Assembly (NCBI GenBank): GCA_002717515.1
Contig: PBEC01000018.1
Location: 96,506-160,505, forward strand
From: Flavobacteriales bacterium
GTDB taxonomy: Bacteria > Bacteroidota > Bacteroidia > Flavobacteriales_C > GCA-002722245
Direction of reading: 5' to 3'
DNA length: 64,000 nt
A program made the translations under genes and the position numbers. The notes under the pieces were generated by a model. It was not told the DNA's origin and did no database searches. It saw only the letters and a program-made list of their open reading frames with translations. Positions 54,438-63,074 of the stretch are shown here, in pieces. The number at the start of each line of letters is the position of its first letter. The first letter of the stretch is position 1.

Positions 54438-55928
54438 ATGGACAAGTTTACATTTTTAGGAAACGGGGATGTCAATGCTGTAGAATCTCTTTATGAGCAG
54501 TTTCTAGCTGACCCCAACAATGTTGATGAGACCTGGCAACAGTTTTTTGCTGGTTTTGATTTTGCTAAAGCTAATTTTGATCTTGATGGAGACCTTCCTG
54601 AGAACGTCCTGAAAGAATTTAAAGTTATAGAAATGATTGAGGCTTATCGAAAGTGTGGCCACTTGTTTACAAAAACAAATCCGGTACGGGTAAGAAGGAA
54701 GTATACTCCTACTCTTGATATTGAAAATTTTGGTTTAGAAAAGTCTGATTTGGAACTTCAGTTCCAGGCTGGAAGTAGAATAGGTATCGGAACAGCAAAA
54801 TTAAAAGACATTCTTGCTCATCTTGATGCAATATATTGTGAAAGTATTGGTGTTGAATATACTTATATTCGAAAACCTGAAGAGGTAGAATGGTTGCAGA
54901 GTAAAATTGAAAACGGCCAAAATCGAACTCAATTTTCGGTCGAACAAAAACAACAAATTTTAAAAAAGCTAAATCAAGCTGTAGTTTTTGAGCAGTTTCT
55001 AGATAAAAAGTACGTTGGTCAAAAGCGTTTTTCTCTTCAAGGTGCTGAAGTTTTGATACCCGCACTGGATTCCGTTGTTGAAACAGGTGCTAAATTAGGA
55101 GTTGACGAATTTATATTTGGAATGGCTCATAGGGGTAGGCTGAATGTGCTTGCTAATATATTTTATAAAACCTACAAGGAAATCTTTTCAGAATTTGAAC
55201 ACAAAGATTTCGAGGATGAGGATTTAGGTTTTGACGGTGATGTAAAATACCATTTGGGATATACCTGTGATATAAAAACGGATTCTGGGAAGGATATTAA
55301 AATGACTTTGGCCCCAAATCCTTCGCATCTCGAAGCTGTTGATCCAGTAGTGGGAGGAATTGCAAGAGCAAAACTTGACAAGGAGTATGCAAATGATAAT
55401 ACTAAGGTATGTCCGGTGTTAATTCATGGTGATGCTGCAATAGCAGGGCAAGGTATAGTTTATGAGTACCTTCAGATGGCTCAACTTAAGGGTTATAAAA
55501 CAGGAGGTACTATTCATATTGTTATTAATAATCAAGTTGGTTTTACAACCAATTATAGAGATGCAAGATCTTCTACCTACTGTACGGATATTGGTAAAGT
55601 TACCCTTTCTCCTGTATTTCATGTAAATGGCGATGATGCTGAGGCTTTAGCTCATACGATTAACCTTGCAATGGAATACCGTCAGCGTTATGGTAAAGAT
55701 GTCTTTATTGATTTATTATGCTATCGTAAGCATGGTCACAATGAAGGAGATGAGCCAAGATATACCCAACCTTTGTTATATAAAGCCATAGCTAGACATC
55801 CTGATCCAAGGAAAATTTATGTCGACAAACTTATGTCTGAAGGAATTTTGGAGCAACAGATGGCAAAAAAATGGAAAAAGAATTCCAGGAAGAGCTTCAG
55901 GCTAGAATTTTGGAATCTAAGGAAATAA
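54438..55928 (+). CDS. sucA: 2-Oxoglutarate dehydrogenase E1, 5' part (frame interrupted)
   Basis: This 496-residue frame is the N-terminal half of 2-oxoglutarate dehydrogenase. It shows an N-terminal DVNAVESLYEQFLADP-like entry, EFIFGMAHRGRLNVLANI (about 212-229), and the thiamine-diphosphate motif HGDAAIAGQG to NNQVGFTTN (about 330-372). The frame runs out at 55926-55928 after some 18 out-of-family codons (WKKNSRKSFRLEFWNLRK). Continuity resumes one base back in the frame starting at 55871. Together the halves make 934 residues, the usual length. Both halves are well conserved, so the gene is nearly intact; the break sits on an A7 run. It encodes E1 of the complex with sucB just downstream. 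Confidence 0.92.
   Translation: MDKFTFLGNGDVNAVESLYEQFLADPNNVDETWQQFFAGFDFAKANFDLDGDLPENVLKEFKVIEMIEAYRKCGHLFTKTNPVRVRRKYTPTLDIENFGLEKSDLELQFQAGSRIGIGTAKLKDILAHLDAIYCESIGVEYTYIRKPEEVEWLQSKIENGQNRTQFSVEQKQQILKKLNQAVVFEQFLDKKYVGQKRFSLQGAEVLIPALDSVVETGAKLGVDEFIFGMAHRGRLNVLANIFYKTYKEIFSEFEHKDFEDEDLGFDGDVKYHLGYTCDIKTDSGKDIKMTLAPNPSHLEAVDPVVGGIARAKLDKEYANDNTKVCPVLIHGDAAIAGQGIVYEYLQMAQLKGYKTGGTIHIVINNQVGFTTNYRDARSSTYCTDIGKVTLSPVFHVNGDDAEALAHTINLAMEYRQRYGKDVFIDLLCYRKHGHNEGDEPRYTQPLLYKAIARHPDPRKIYVDKLMSEGILEQQMAKKWKKNSRKSFRLEFWNLRK
55850..55916 (+). other. Frameshift site in sucA with an in-phase A-AAA-AAA slippery heptamer
   Basis: Seven A (55865-55871) read as GCA AAA AAA TGG in the first frame, so the heptamer has the right phase for a -1 slip onto ATG GAA AAA. 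GGAG at 55850-55853 is 11 bases upstream, a Shine-Dalgarno-like element. A weak stem, ATTCCA (55882-55887) with TGGAAT (55911-55916), follows. These three parts mimic the dnaX-type cassette. One missing A in the homopolymer would give the same picture; sequence alone cannot choose. Confidence 0.5.
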
Positions 55929-57187
55929 AAAAAGCAACGGTTACATCTTTCCTGGAGGACTACTGGAAGGGATTTCGCACTGCCACTGAACTTGATTTTG
56001 AAAAATCACCTATCACCGGAGTTAATAAAAAAGAGCTTTTAAAGGTTGCAGAAACAATTTACAAGCAACCTGAAGACTTAAAATTCATAAAAAAAATTCA
56101 AAAAGAATTTGCAAAGCGGAAAGCGATGATTGAGGAGACCAATCAATTGGATTGGGGTATGGCAGAACTTTTAGCTTATGGTACTCTGATTAATGAAGGA
56201 AATACTGTTCGTTTTACAGGACAAGATGTTCAGAGAGGAACTTTTTCTCATCGTCATGCTGTTCTAAAAACAGAGGATAACGAAACAAAGTATATTCCTC
56301 TTAACAATATTCCTTCGAATAAAGGAGGGAAAATATGGATATACAATTCTCTTCTTTCAGAATATGGGGTTTTAGGTTATGAGTACGGATACTCATTAAC
56401 AAATCCAAATTCGTTAACCATATGGGAAGCACAATTTGGTGATTTTAATAATGGTGCACAAATTATGATTGATCAGTTTATAGCTGCCGGAGAAGATAAA
56501 TGGAAAACTCAGTCCGGTCTCGTTATGTTGTTGCCTCATGGCTATGAAGGTATGGGAGCAGAACATTCAAGCGCTCGATTAGAAAGGTTTTTACAACTTT
56601 GTGCAGGCTTGAATCTTCAAATCGTTAATGCAACTACACCTGCTAATTTCTTTCACGTTTTGAGGAGACAAATGGTTCGGGATTTCCGTAAGCCTCTCAT
56701 CGTATTCACACCTAAAAAACTGTTGAGATTTCCGGCTTGTGTATCCTCACTTGAAGAGTTCACCAAAGGATTTTTTCAGGAGGTTATTGATGACCCTCAA
56801 AACAAAGATTCCCAAAATATCGATACCATAATGTTTACTTCTGGGAAGATGTACTATGAGATTTTAGATCAACAAAAAAATTACACTGAACTGGATAATG
56901 TAGCTTTAGTTAGAATTGAACAAATAAGTCCTCTTCCGGTTAAACAAATACAAAATCTTTTGAAAAAGTACTCTGGGGCGAAAAATTATTTTTGGGTACA
57001 GGAGGAACCCGAAAATATGGGGGCATGGGGATATATTTTAAGAAAGTTCCCTGATGTTAAATTGAAATACATAGGTAGAAAAGAAAGTTCAGCACCTGCT
57101 GCAGGGTCTTTCAAAAGACATGAGATACGAGTAAATAAAGTGTATGAACAAATTTTTTCTCATGCTAAACCTTTGGTAACTAAATAA
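55871..57187 (+). CDS. sucA: 2-Oxoglutarate dehydrogenase E1, 3' part (in the -1 frame)
   Basis: This 438-residue frame continues the E1 protein from MEKEFQEELQAR, which aligns with the helical linker region of the family. It then carries the pyrimidine-binding and C-terminal transketolase-like domains: LLAYGTLINEGNTVRFTGQDVQRGTFSHRHAVL, ILPHGYEGMGAEHSSARLERFLQL (with VMLLPHG here) and VRIEQISPLPV. The true gene needs both frames. Independent translation from 55871 would give only half an enzyme with no role by itself. sucB begins 28 bases after the stop, consistent with one operon. Confidence 0.92.
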   Translation: MEKEFQEELQARILESKEIKKATVTSFLEDYWKGFRTATELDFEKSPITGVNKKELLKVAETIYKQPEDLKFIKKIQKEFAKRKAMIEETNQLDWGMAELLAYGTLINEGNTVRFTGQDVQRGTFSHRHAVLKTEDNETKYIPLNNIPSNKGGKIWIYNSLLSEYGVLGYEYGYSLTNPNSLTIWEAQFGDFNNGAQIMIDQFIAAGEDKWKTQSGLVMLLPHGYEGMGAEHSSARLERFLQLCAGLNLQIVNATTPANFFHVLRRQMVRDFRKPLIVFTPKKLLRFPACVSSLEEFTKGFFQEVIDDPQNKDSQNIDTIMFTSGKMYYEILDQQKNYTELDNVALVRIEQISPLPVKQIQNLLKKYSGAKNYFWVQEEPENMGAWGYILRKFPDVKLKYIGRKESSAPAAGSFKRHEIRVNKVYEQIFSHAKPLVTK

Positions 57188-57214
57188 TTGTAGAACAAAA
57201 GAAAATTAGATAAA

Positions 57215-58477
57215 ATGTCAATCGTTGAAATTAAAGTTCCAAGTCCAGGAGAATCCATTACAGAGGTAGAAATTGCAACCTGGTTAAAGTCAAATGGAGA
57301 CTATGTAGAGCTTGATGAGGATATATGTGAGGTTGATTCCGATAAAGCAACTTTAGGTCTGCCTTCAGAGGCGGCTGGTACAATTGAAGTATTGGTAGAG
57401 GAAGGTGAAACTGTTCAAGTTGGAGATGTGGTAGCTAAAATTGATACCAGTGCTGTTGCTCCTGCTCCTAAAGAAGTTGAGGGAGAATCTGCTCCTGTTG
57501 AAAAGAAGGTTGAAGCTCCTGTTGTAAGTGATTCTTCTCCTAAAGCTCCTGTTATTGAACCGGCAAAAGTAAGTCACGCAACAGGGCATGCTGGTCCTGC
57601 TGCTGCAAAACTAGCCAGAGAGGCTGGTGTTGATTTGCAAAAGGTTAACGGTTCCGGAAAAGACGGTAGAGTATTAAAATCAGATGTTGTAGACTATATC
57701 GCTGCCGGATTTAATGCAGGTGATATCGCTCAAGGATGGGGTGGTACAAGAGAGGAGTCTTCACAGAAAATGAAAGCTTTACGAAGAAAAATTGCTGAGC
57801 GATTGGTGTCTGTTAAGCAAGAAACGGCCATGTTAACTACTTTCAATGAAGTGGACATGAAGCCAATTATGGATATTCGTAAGCAATACAAAGAGAAGTT
57901 CAAAGAAACCCATGGAGTAGGAGTTGGGTTTATGTCATTTTTTACAAAAGCGGTTACCGAAGCACTTCGTCAGTTTCCTGATGTAAATGCAATGATTGAT
58001 GATGATCATATTGTTAGTTTTGACTACGCTGATATAGGTATTGCAGTATCTTCACCAAAGGGGCTAATGGTTCCAGTATTGCGTAATGCTGAACAAATGA
58101 GTTTGGCTGAAATTGAAGCTGAAATAAGAAGGTTAGCGTTAAAAGCAAGAGATGGCAAATTAACCATTCCTGAAATGACTGGAGGAACATTTACAATTAC
58201 CAATGGGGGTGTTTTTGGTTCTATGCTATCTACACCAATAATCAACCCGCCACAGTCTGCAATTTTGGGAATGCACAACATCGTTGAGCGGCCTGTAGCC
58301 ATTAATGGAAAAGTAGAGATCCGTCCTATTATGTATGTAGCGTTATCTTACGATCACAGAATTATTGATGGTAAGGATTCGGTAGGATTTTTAAAGACAG
58401 TAAAAGATTACTTAGAAAATCCAGTGAGTTTATTGTTTGGAGGAAAGTCTCCTGAACAAGTCTTATTAGGGTTGTAG
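57215..58477 (+). CDS. sucB: Dihydrolipoyllysine succinyltransferase (E2 of 2-oxoglutarate dehydrogenase)
   Basis: The 420-residue E2 protein has one lipoyl domain with Lys44 in [10 protein letters not shown], a Val/Pro/Ala/Glu-rich linker (about 78-120), a peripheral-subunit-binding domain (about 128-165, [18 protein letters not shown]), and the acyltransferase core ending in [14 protein letters not shown] (about 371-384), which has the catalytic His and Asp. A single lipoyl domain fits SucB. It lies in the same operon as sucA and ends before a strong terminator. The E3 gene is not in the window. Confidence 0.96.
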   Translation: MSIVEIKVPSPGESITEVEIATWLKSNGDYVELDEDICEVDSDKATLGLPSEAAGTIEVLVEEGETVQVGDVVAKIDTSAVAPAPKEVEGESAPVEKKVEAPVVSDSSPKAPVIEPAKVSHATGHAGPAAAKLAREAGVDLQKVNGSGKDGRVLKSDVVDYIAAGFNAGDIAQGWGGTREESSQKMKALRRKIAERLVSVKQETAMLTTFNEVDMKPIMDIRKQYKEKFKETHGVGVGFMSFFTKAVTEALRQFPDVNAMIDDDHIVSFDYADIGIAVSSPKGLMVPVLRNAEQMSLAEIEAEIRRLALKARDGKLTIPEMTGGTFTITNGGVFGSMLSTPIINPPQSAILGMHNIVERPVAINGKVEIRPIMYVALSYDHRIIDGKDSVGFLKTVKDYLENPVSLLFGGKSPEQVLLGL

Positions 58478-58496
58478 TAGTATGAATTTTTAATAG

Positions 58497-58523
58497 AAGC
58501 CCAGCATTTGCTGGGCTTTTTTT
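58497..58523 (+). terminator. Intrinsic terminator of the sucAB operon
   Basis: AAGCCCAGC (58497-58505) pairs with GCTGGGCTT (58510-58518) around a short loop and runs into seven T. It starts 20 bases after the sucB stop and is the strongest terminator in the window. Confidence 0.93.
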
Positions 58524-58538
58524 GTTTAAAAAGATTAG

Positions 58539-58546
58539 TATCTTTG
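58539..58546 (+). promoter_or_regulatory. Predicted -7 box for the large repeat protein gene
   Basis: TATCTTTG matches TAnnTTTG. A TTTG at 58521-58524 is only 14 bases upstream, shorter than ideal. The predicted leader is about 110 bases, long for this window. Confidence 0.45.
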
Positions 58547-58605
58547 CCGCTTCATTTGGGTTAATATCAGAGGGGTAAAACTGAATGAAAAAAAACAGCA
58601 ATTAG

Positions 58606-58629
58606 TGTATCTTTTTCATAAAAGATGCA
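58606..58629 (+). repeat. Hairpin in the leader of the large repeat protein gene
   Basis: A 10-base stem (58606-58615 with 58620-58629, one wobble) closes a four-base TCAT loop. It lies 30 bases before the ATG and lacks a T-run. It may set mRNA stability or initiation; nothing further supports a function. Confidence 0.4.
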
Positions 58630-58659
58630 TTATTGTTTTGATTGTAGAATAGTCTAATT

Positions 58660-61600
58660 ATGAAAAAGGTATTTTTATTATTTGTAATTCTTGTTAGTGT
58701 TTGCACTAAAACGGAAGCTCAAGATGAAATATGGTATTTTGGAACAGGTAAAGATGGATTAGACTTTACGACTGATCCACCAACTGTTATTTCAATTCCA
58801 TCAGGTGGGCCGCCAGCTGGTTTTTATGAGTGTAATGCAAGTATTTCTGATGGTTCAGGTAACTTGCTGTTTTATACTGACGGTTTGCGTATTTTGAATA
58901 GAAACCATGATATCATGCCAAATGGAGATGGTTTATCTGGGCCAAATGAGCCAGGTGGACAAACTGGCTCTAGTTCGCAAGGCGTAATTATTGTTCAAGA
59001 CCCAGGGAACTCAGATAGATATTATGTTTTATATGCCGATTGTATTCATAATGCTTTCTCCGATGGCTACAGGTATTCAGTTGTTGACATGACTTTAGAT
59101 GCTGGTAATGGAGATGTTGTTCCAGGTTTGAAGGATTTAATCATTTTGAATGGTTCTCCAGGAAATCAAGCTTCAGAATTTCTGAACGCGGTTTGTTATC
59201 AAGGAGTAACTTGGGTTCTTTCTCATAGTGTTGGAACAGATGAATTTATGGCACATAGAATTGATGCATCTGGAATTGATTTAACACCTGTTGTTTCCTC
59301 AGTTGGTCCAACCTTTACGCAGCAAGGTAATAACAGAGGAACGATTTCATTTAGTCATGCTGGGAATAGGTTCGCAATGGCATCTGGCGGTTTAGGAGTA
59401 TATATGTTTGACTTTGATGTTACTACAGGTGTAGTAAGTAATATGACAACCATTGAAACAGGTGCAAGTCATTTTTACGGAACTGAATGGTCTCCGGATG
59501 ATTCAAAAATTTATTTTTCCAGATTTATATCTGGAACAGGATCCGGATTATCGCAATATGACATCGCAACATCTTCTATTCATAATTATGCCGGAGGTAC
59601 ATTAGGAAGCCTTAGGTTGGCGCCTGACGGTAAAATATATGCTGCTCCTGGAAATCCTCCAGGTACGTCATTATCAGTAATAAATAATCCAGATGGACTT
59701 GGTGCTGCTGCTAATTATGTTCAAAATCAACAGACAGGTTTCAGTGGGGGTTGGATTTTATTAGGGTTACCAGATAATTTTCTTTGTAATGAGGTTATAG
59801 TATGTGAAATAGATCCTGTTTTAGATCAATGCGACACGGACGATTCTTTTCAATTAACGGCCACTCCAGAGGGGGGTACTTTTGGAGGTGGGGCTTATGT
59901 CACCTCTGCCGGTATGTTTGATCCTATCGCTGCTGGAGAAGGGACACATTGGGTGACCTATGATAATGGTTGCCAAGAGCCTGATAGTATTCAAATAACG
60001 GTTAATTCATGTTGTCCTGATACTACATTATCCAATACGATTGCAGCTATTTGTGTTGACGAAATAGCGGATTTAACAACCTATGAAGTTACAAGCGATG
60101 CAGGTACCTGGTCAATAATTAACACTCCATCGGGTTCAAGTCCAGCTACTATAACAGGAGAATCTGTTTTTGATGCAACGGGAGCTGATGCAGGTATTTA
60201 CAGAATACGATTCACCTTAGATGGTTCTCCTTTAGAAAATTGTCCCGATTCAGCCGAAAGAAATATTGTTGTCAATGAAAAACCAGTGGTTGCGCTAACC
60301 GGTGGAGAATTTTGTGCCGGAGACTCTATACTTTTAGATGCCGGAAATCCAGGAGCGACGTATCAGTGGTCAAATGGGGGGACAAGTCAAACAGAATACT
60401 TTAGTACAGTTGGCCCTCACAAGGTAATTGTAACGCTTTCAGGCTGTGTAGATTCTGCTGAGGTATCGCTTACTGTTAATGAAAATCCAAATGTTTCTAT
60501 TACTGCACCGTCAGCAAGTTGTGATAATGATTCTCCAGAAAATTTAATAGCTACACCAGAAGGAGGTCAGTGGTACATAAATGATATCGTTGTATCTGAT
60601 CCTGCGCAATTTAATCCGAGCTCTTTGGGAGATGGATCTCATGAGATAAAGTATGAAGTTACCAATGGTAACGGTTGTTCTGATGTTGATTCAATTAGTC
60701 ATGTAATTAATGCTGCTCCTGAAATTACAAACATGCCATCAACTGCTTTTTTGTGTGCGAGTCAGTCTGCTATAACATTATCTGCTGATCCAGCAGGAGG
60801 CCAATGGTATATAGATGATGTTGCTTCTTCCGACCAGTTTGATCCTGGTGCTTTAGGTTTGGGCGATCATGAGGTTAAATATGTTGTTTCAAGTGGTGCT
60901 TGTTCTGATTCTGATTCGGTTACTATATCTGTAAATGATGCCCCGAATGTAGTTATTAATGAGATACTTTCAAATTGTGATAATCAGGACGTTGAGACCT
61001 TAAGTGCTTCGCCGGATGGTGGACAATGGTATCTTGACAATGTTCCTTCGTCGAATCAATTTAACCCTGCTGCGTTAGGTGCAAACACTTATAACATTAA
61101 ATATGTGTTTTCCAACGGAAGCGGATGTTCAGATTCTGATTCCGTAAGTGTTACCATTAATGTTGCTCCTACAGTTGATTTAGGTCCGAGCACATTCTTC
61201 TGTACAGGAGATTCTGTTTCGTTAGACGCAGGTCCTGGATTTAGTGATTATGGTTGGTCAACAGGTGACTCTAGCCAGGTTATTTTTGTTAATTCACCAG
61301 GTCCCGTTACTGTAGTGGTTACTGATCCTAACGGCTGCGTCGGAACGGACCAAGTACAGGTTTCTGCAAACGATTTACCTTCGGTTGATTTGGGAGGCTC
61401 TATTATAGTGTGTGAACAAGATTCAATTACTTTGGATGCGACTCACCCTGATGCATTTTCGTATGTCTGGCTTCCTGTTAATGAAACAACTCCAACAATT
61501 AGAGTGAGTTCTGAGGACTCAACGTATTCGGTTACAATAGTAGATAATGATGGATGTGAATTTACGGACTCTGTTCAGATTTCTCAAGAGGATCTCCCCA

Positions 61601-63042
61601 CTGTTGATTTAGGTTCAGATACTATAATATGTGATAATGTGACTACGGTTTTGGATGCAGCTTCTGGTTCCGATGTTTTGTATACATGGCTCCTGGATGG
61701 AATTGTAATCTCAGGTGAAAATTCCCAAACACTTGAAGCGGACTCTGGTGAATATGTTGTAACGGTTTCTACCGAAAATGGATGTGAGAGTAGTGACACT
61801 GTAAATATTGATAATCATCAATTGCCGAATATTACTTTAGATGCCGAATATGAGTTTTGTCAATTTGATAGCGTTGAGATTGATTTGGGGAGTATTGGTG
61901 TGTCCTATTTATGGAGCACAGGAGATACTACTCAATCCATCTGGGCAATATCCAGTGGGACTATATCTGTGGAGGTTACAGATGCAAATTCATGTATCGT
62001 TTCTGGTAATACTTCAGTAATTGAAAATCTTGTTCCTGTAGTAAATTTAGGAAGTAATGATTCTGCATGTACTGGTTTAGAGATTGAATTAGACGCAACT
62101 GTTTTAGGAGGTGTAACTTACGTTTGGAGCGATGGAGAAACGGGTCCTGTATATAATTTGGTTGGTCCAGATACTCTATCGGTAATCGTAACAGACGATA
62201 AAAATTGTGTGGGTTATGATACAATTGAAGTATTGGAATTGGATTCTCTTGTTTTAACATTTGATCCAGAGGGTAACCAGGTTTGTGAAGGTTCTGAAGA
62301 TGAAAATCCTTTGGACGCAGGATCTTTTGAAGAAGCTGAATACATCTGGACTCTTCCTGATGGAACTACAGAAACTGGTCAGTCGATTGTGCCTTTGTTG
62401 GACGGGTGGTACATTGTAAATATTACGGATCGATTTAACTGTAAAGGGCAAGATTCTGTTTTGAATATTGTGATTCCTGTTCCTAATATTGATTTGGGAC
62501 CTGATACTAGTTTTTGTTCTTTAGGACAGGAAGTGGATACGGTTCGAATGAATTTTTCTCAAAATGTTCCTGGGGATATTTCTTGGGAGGATGAATACGG
62601 TAATACCGATAACAACAGTGTAAATGATACTTTGTTCATCGCAACGAGTGCTCCAATTTGGATTTCTGGTCTTTTTGTCGATAGTGCCTCAGGATGTTCT
62701 CATAGAGATACGGTTTATTTGGATGAAAAATGTGAAGAAACTGTCCTGACCTTTCCTAATATTTTTGTTCCAAATGGTACTAATAATACAACGTTTCGAC
62801 CAATTGAATTGACGGATGAAGTTTTACAAAAGTTACTTAACAATATTTTATGGAGTAATTTTGAAGTTTACAACAGATGGGGTATTCGAGTATTCCAGAG
62901 TGAAAATACGCTGCCTCGATGGACAGGTCAATTTGAAAACAGACCTGTTCCTACAGGTACATATTATTGGATATTCAGATACAAAGATTCTTCAGTAAAA
63001 ATCCATAGCCTCAATGGATTTGTTCAGGTATTGCATCAGTAA
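58660..63042 (+). CDS. Giant exported repeat protein with gliding-associated (CHU_C) C-terminal domain
   Basis: This 1460-residue protein has a signal peptide (residues 1-20, ending TEAQ). It starts with a propeller-like region (about 22-385) bearing DEIWYFGTGKDGLDF and NLLFYTDG, as found in many Flavobacteriales surface proteins. Ig/PKD-like modules follow: about four with a GGQWYI or GGTF core (near residues 389, 619, 697 and 770), then seven with PxVDLG...C...LDA...W..G patterns at about 72-residue intervals (835-1340). Almost every module keeps one Cys in the first strand and another in an NGC segment. The end (about 1365-1460) is the gliding-associated type IX sorting domain (PNIFVPNGTNNTTF, FEVYNRWGIRVFQS, VPTGTYYWIF). 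It is probably a surface adhesin or sheath protein. Confidence 0.9.
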   Translation: MKKVFLLFVILVSVCTKTEAQDEIWYFGTGKDGLDFTTDPPTVISIPSGGPPAGFYECNASISDGSGNLLFYTDGLRILNRNHDIMPNGDGLSGPNEPGGQTGSSSQGVIIVQDPGNSDRYYVLYADCIHNAFSDGYRYSVVDMTLDAGNGDVVPGLKDLIILNGSPGNQASEFLNAVCYQGVTWVLSHSVGTDEFMAHRIDASGIDLTPVVSSVGPTFTQQGNNRGTISFSHAGNRFAMASGGLGVYMFDFDVTTGVVSNMTTIETGASHFYGTEWSPDDSKIYFSRFISGTGSGLSQYDIATSSIHNYAGGTLGSLRLAPDGKIYAAPGNPPGTSLSVINNPDGLGAAANYVQNQQTGFSGGWILLGLPDNFLCNEVIVCEIDPVLDQCDTDDSFQLTATPEGGTFGGGAYVTSAGMFDPIAAGEGTHWVTYDNGCQEPDSIQITVNSCCPDTTLSNTIAAICVDEIADLTTYEVTSDAGTWSIINTPSGSSPATITGESVFDATGADAGIYRIRFTLDGSPLENCPDSAERNIVVNEKPVVALTGGEFCAGDSILLDAGNPGATYQWSNGGTSQTEYFSTVGPHKVIVTLSGCVDSAEVSLTVNENPNVSITAPSASCDNDSPENLIATPEGGQWYINDIVVSDPAQFNPSSLGDGSHEIKYEVTNGNGCSDVDSISHVINAAPEITNMPSTAFLCASQSAITLSADPAGGQWYIDDVASSDQFDPGALGLGDHEVKYVVSSGACSDSDSVTISVNDAPNVVINEILSNCDNQDVETLSASPDGGQWYLDNVPSSNQFNPAALGANTYNIKYVFSNGSGCSDSDSVSVTINVAPTVDLGPSTFFCTGDSVSLDAGPGFSDYGWSTGDSSQVIFVNSPGPVTVVVTDPNGCVGTDQVQVSANDLPSVDLGGSIIVCEQDSITLDATHPDAFSYVWLPVNETTPTIRVSSEDSTYSVTIVDNDGCEFTDSVQISQEDLPTVDLGSDTIICDNVTTVLDAASGSDVLYTWLLDGIVISGENSQTLEADSGEYVVTVSTENGCESSDTVNIDNHQLPNITLDAEYEFCQFDSVEIDLGSIGVSYLWSTGDTTQSIWAISSGTISVEVTDANSCIVSGNTSVIENLVPVVNLGSNDSACTGLEIELDATVLGGVTYVWSDGETGPVYNLVGPDTLSVIVTDDKNCVGYDTIEVLELDSLVLTFDPEGNQVCEGSEDENPLDAGSFEEAEYIWTLPDGTTETGQSIVPLLDGWYIVNITDRFNCKGQDSVLNIVIPVPNIDLGPDTSFCSLGQEVDTVRMNFSQNVPGDISWEDEYGNTDNNSVNDTLFIATSAPIWISGLFVDSASGCSHRDTVYLDEKCEETVLTFPNIFVPNGTNNTTFRPIELTDEVLQKLLNNILWSNFEVYNRWGIRVFQSENTLPRWTGQFENRPVPTGTYYWIFRYKDSSVKIHSLNGFVQVLHQ
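61163..62700 (+). repeat. Tandem repeat of about 216 bases (72 residues) inside the giant protein
   Basis: Seven units start at residues of about 835, 907, 979, 1054, 1125, 1196 and 1274. The shared pattern is PxVDLG, then Cys, then LDA, then W with Gly, then an NGC or DNxC segment. The DNA sequences have diverged but the spacing is regular, so these are old tandem duplications of one Ig-like module. Confidence 0.75.
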
Positions 63043-63074
63043 ATGTAAATAAATTACTTTTCCGAAGGACCTTT

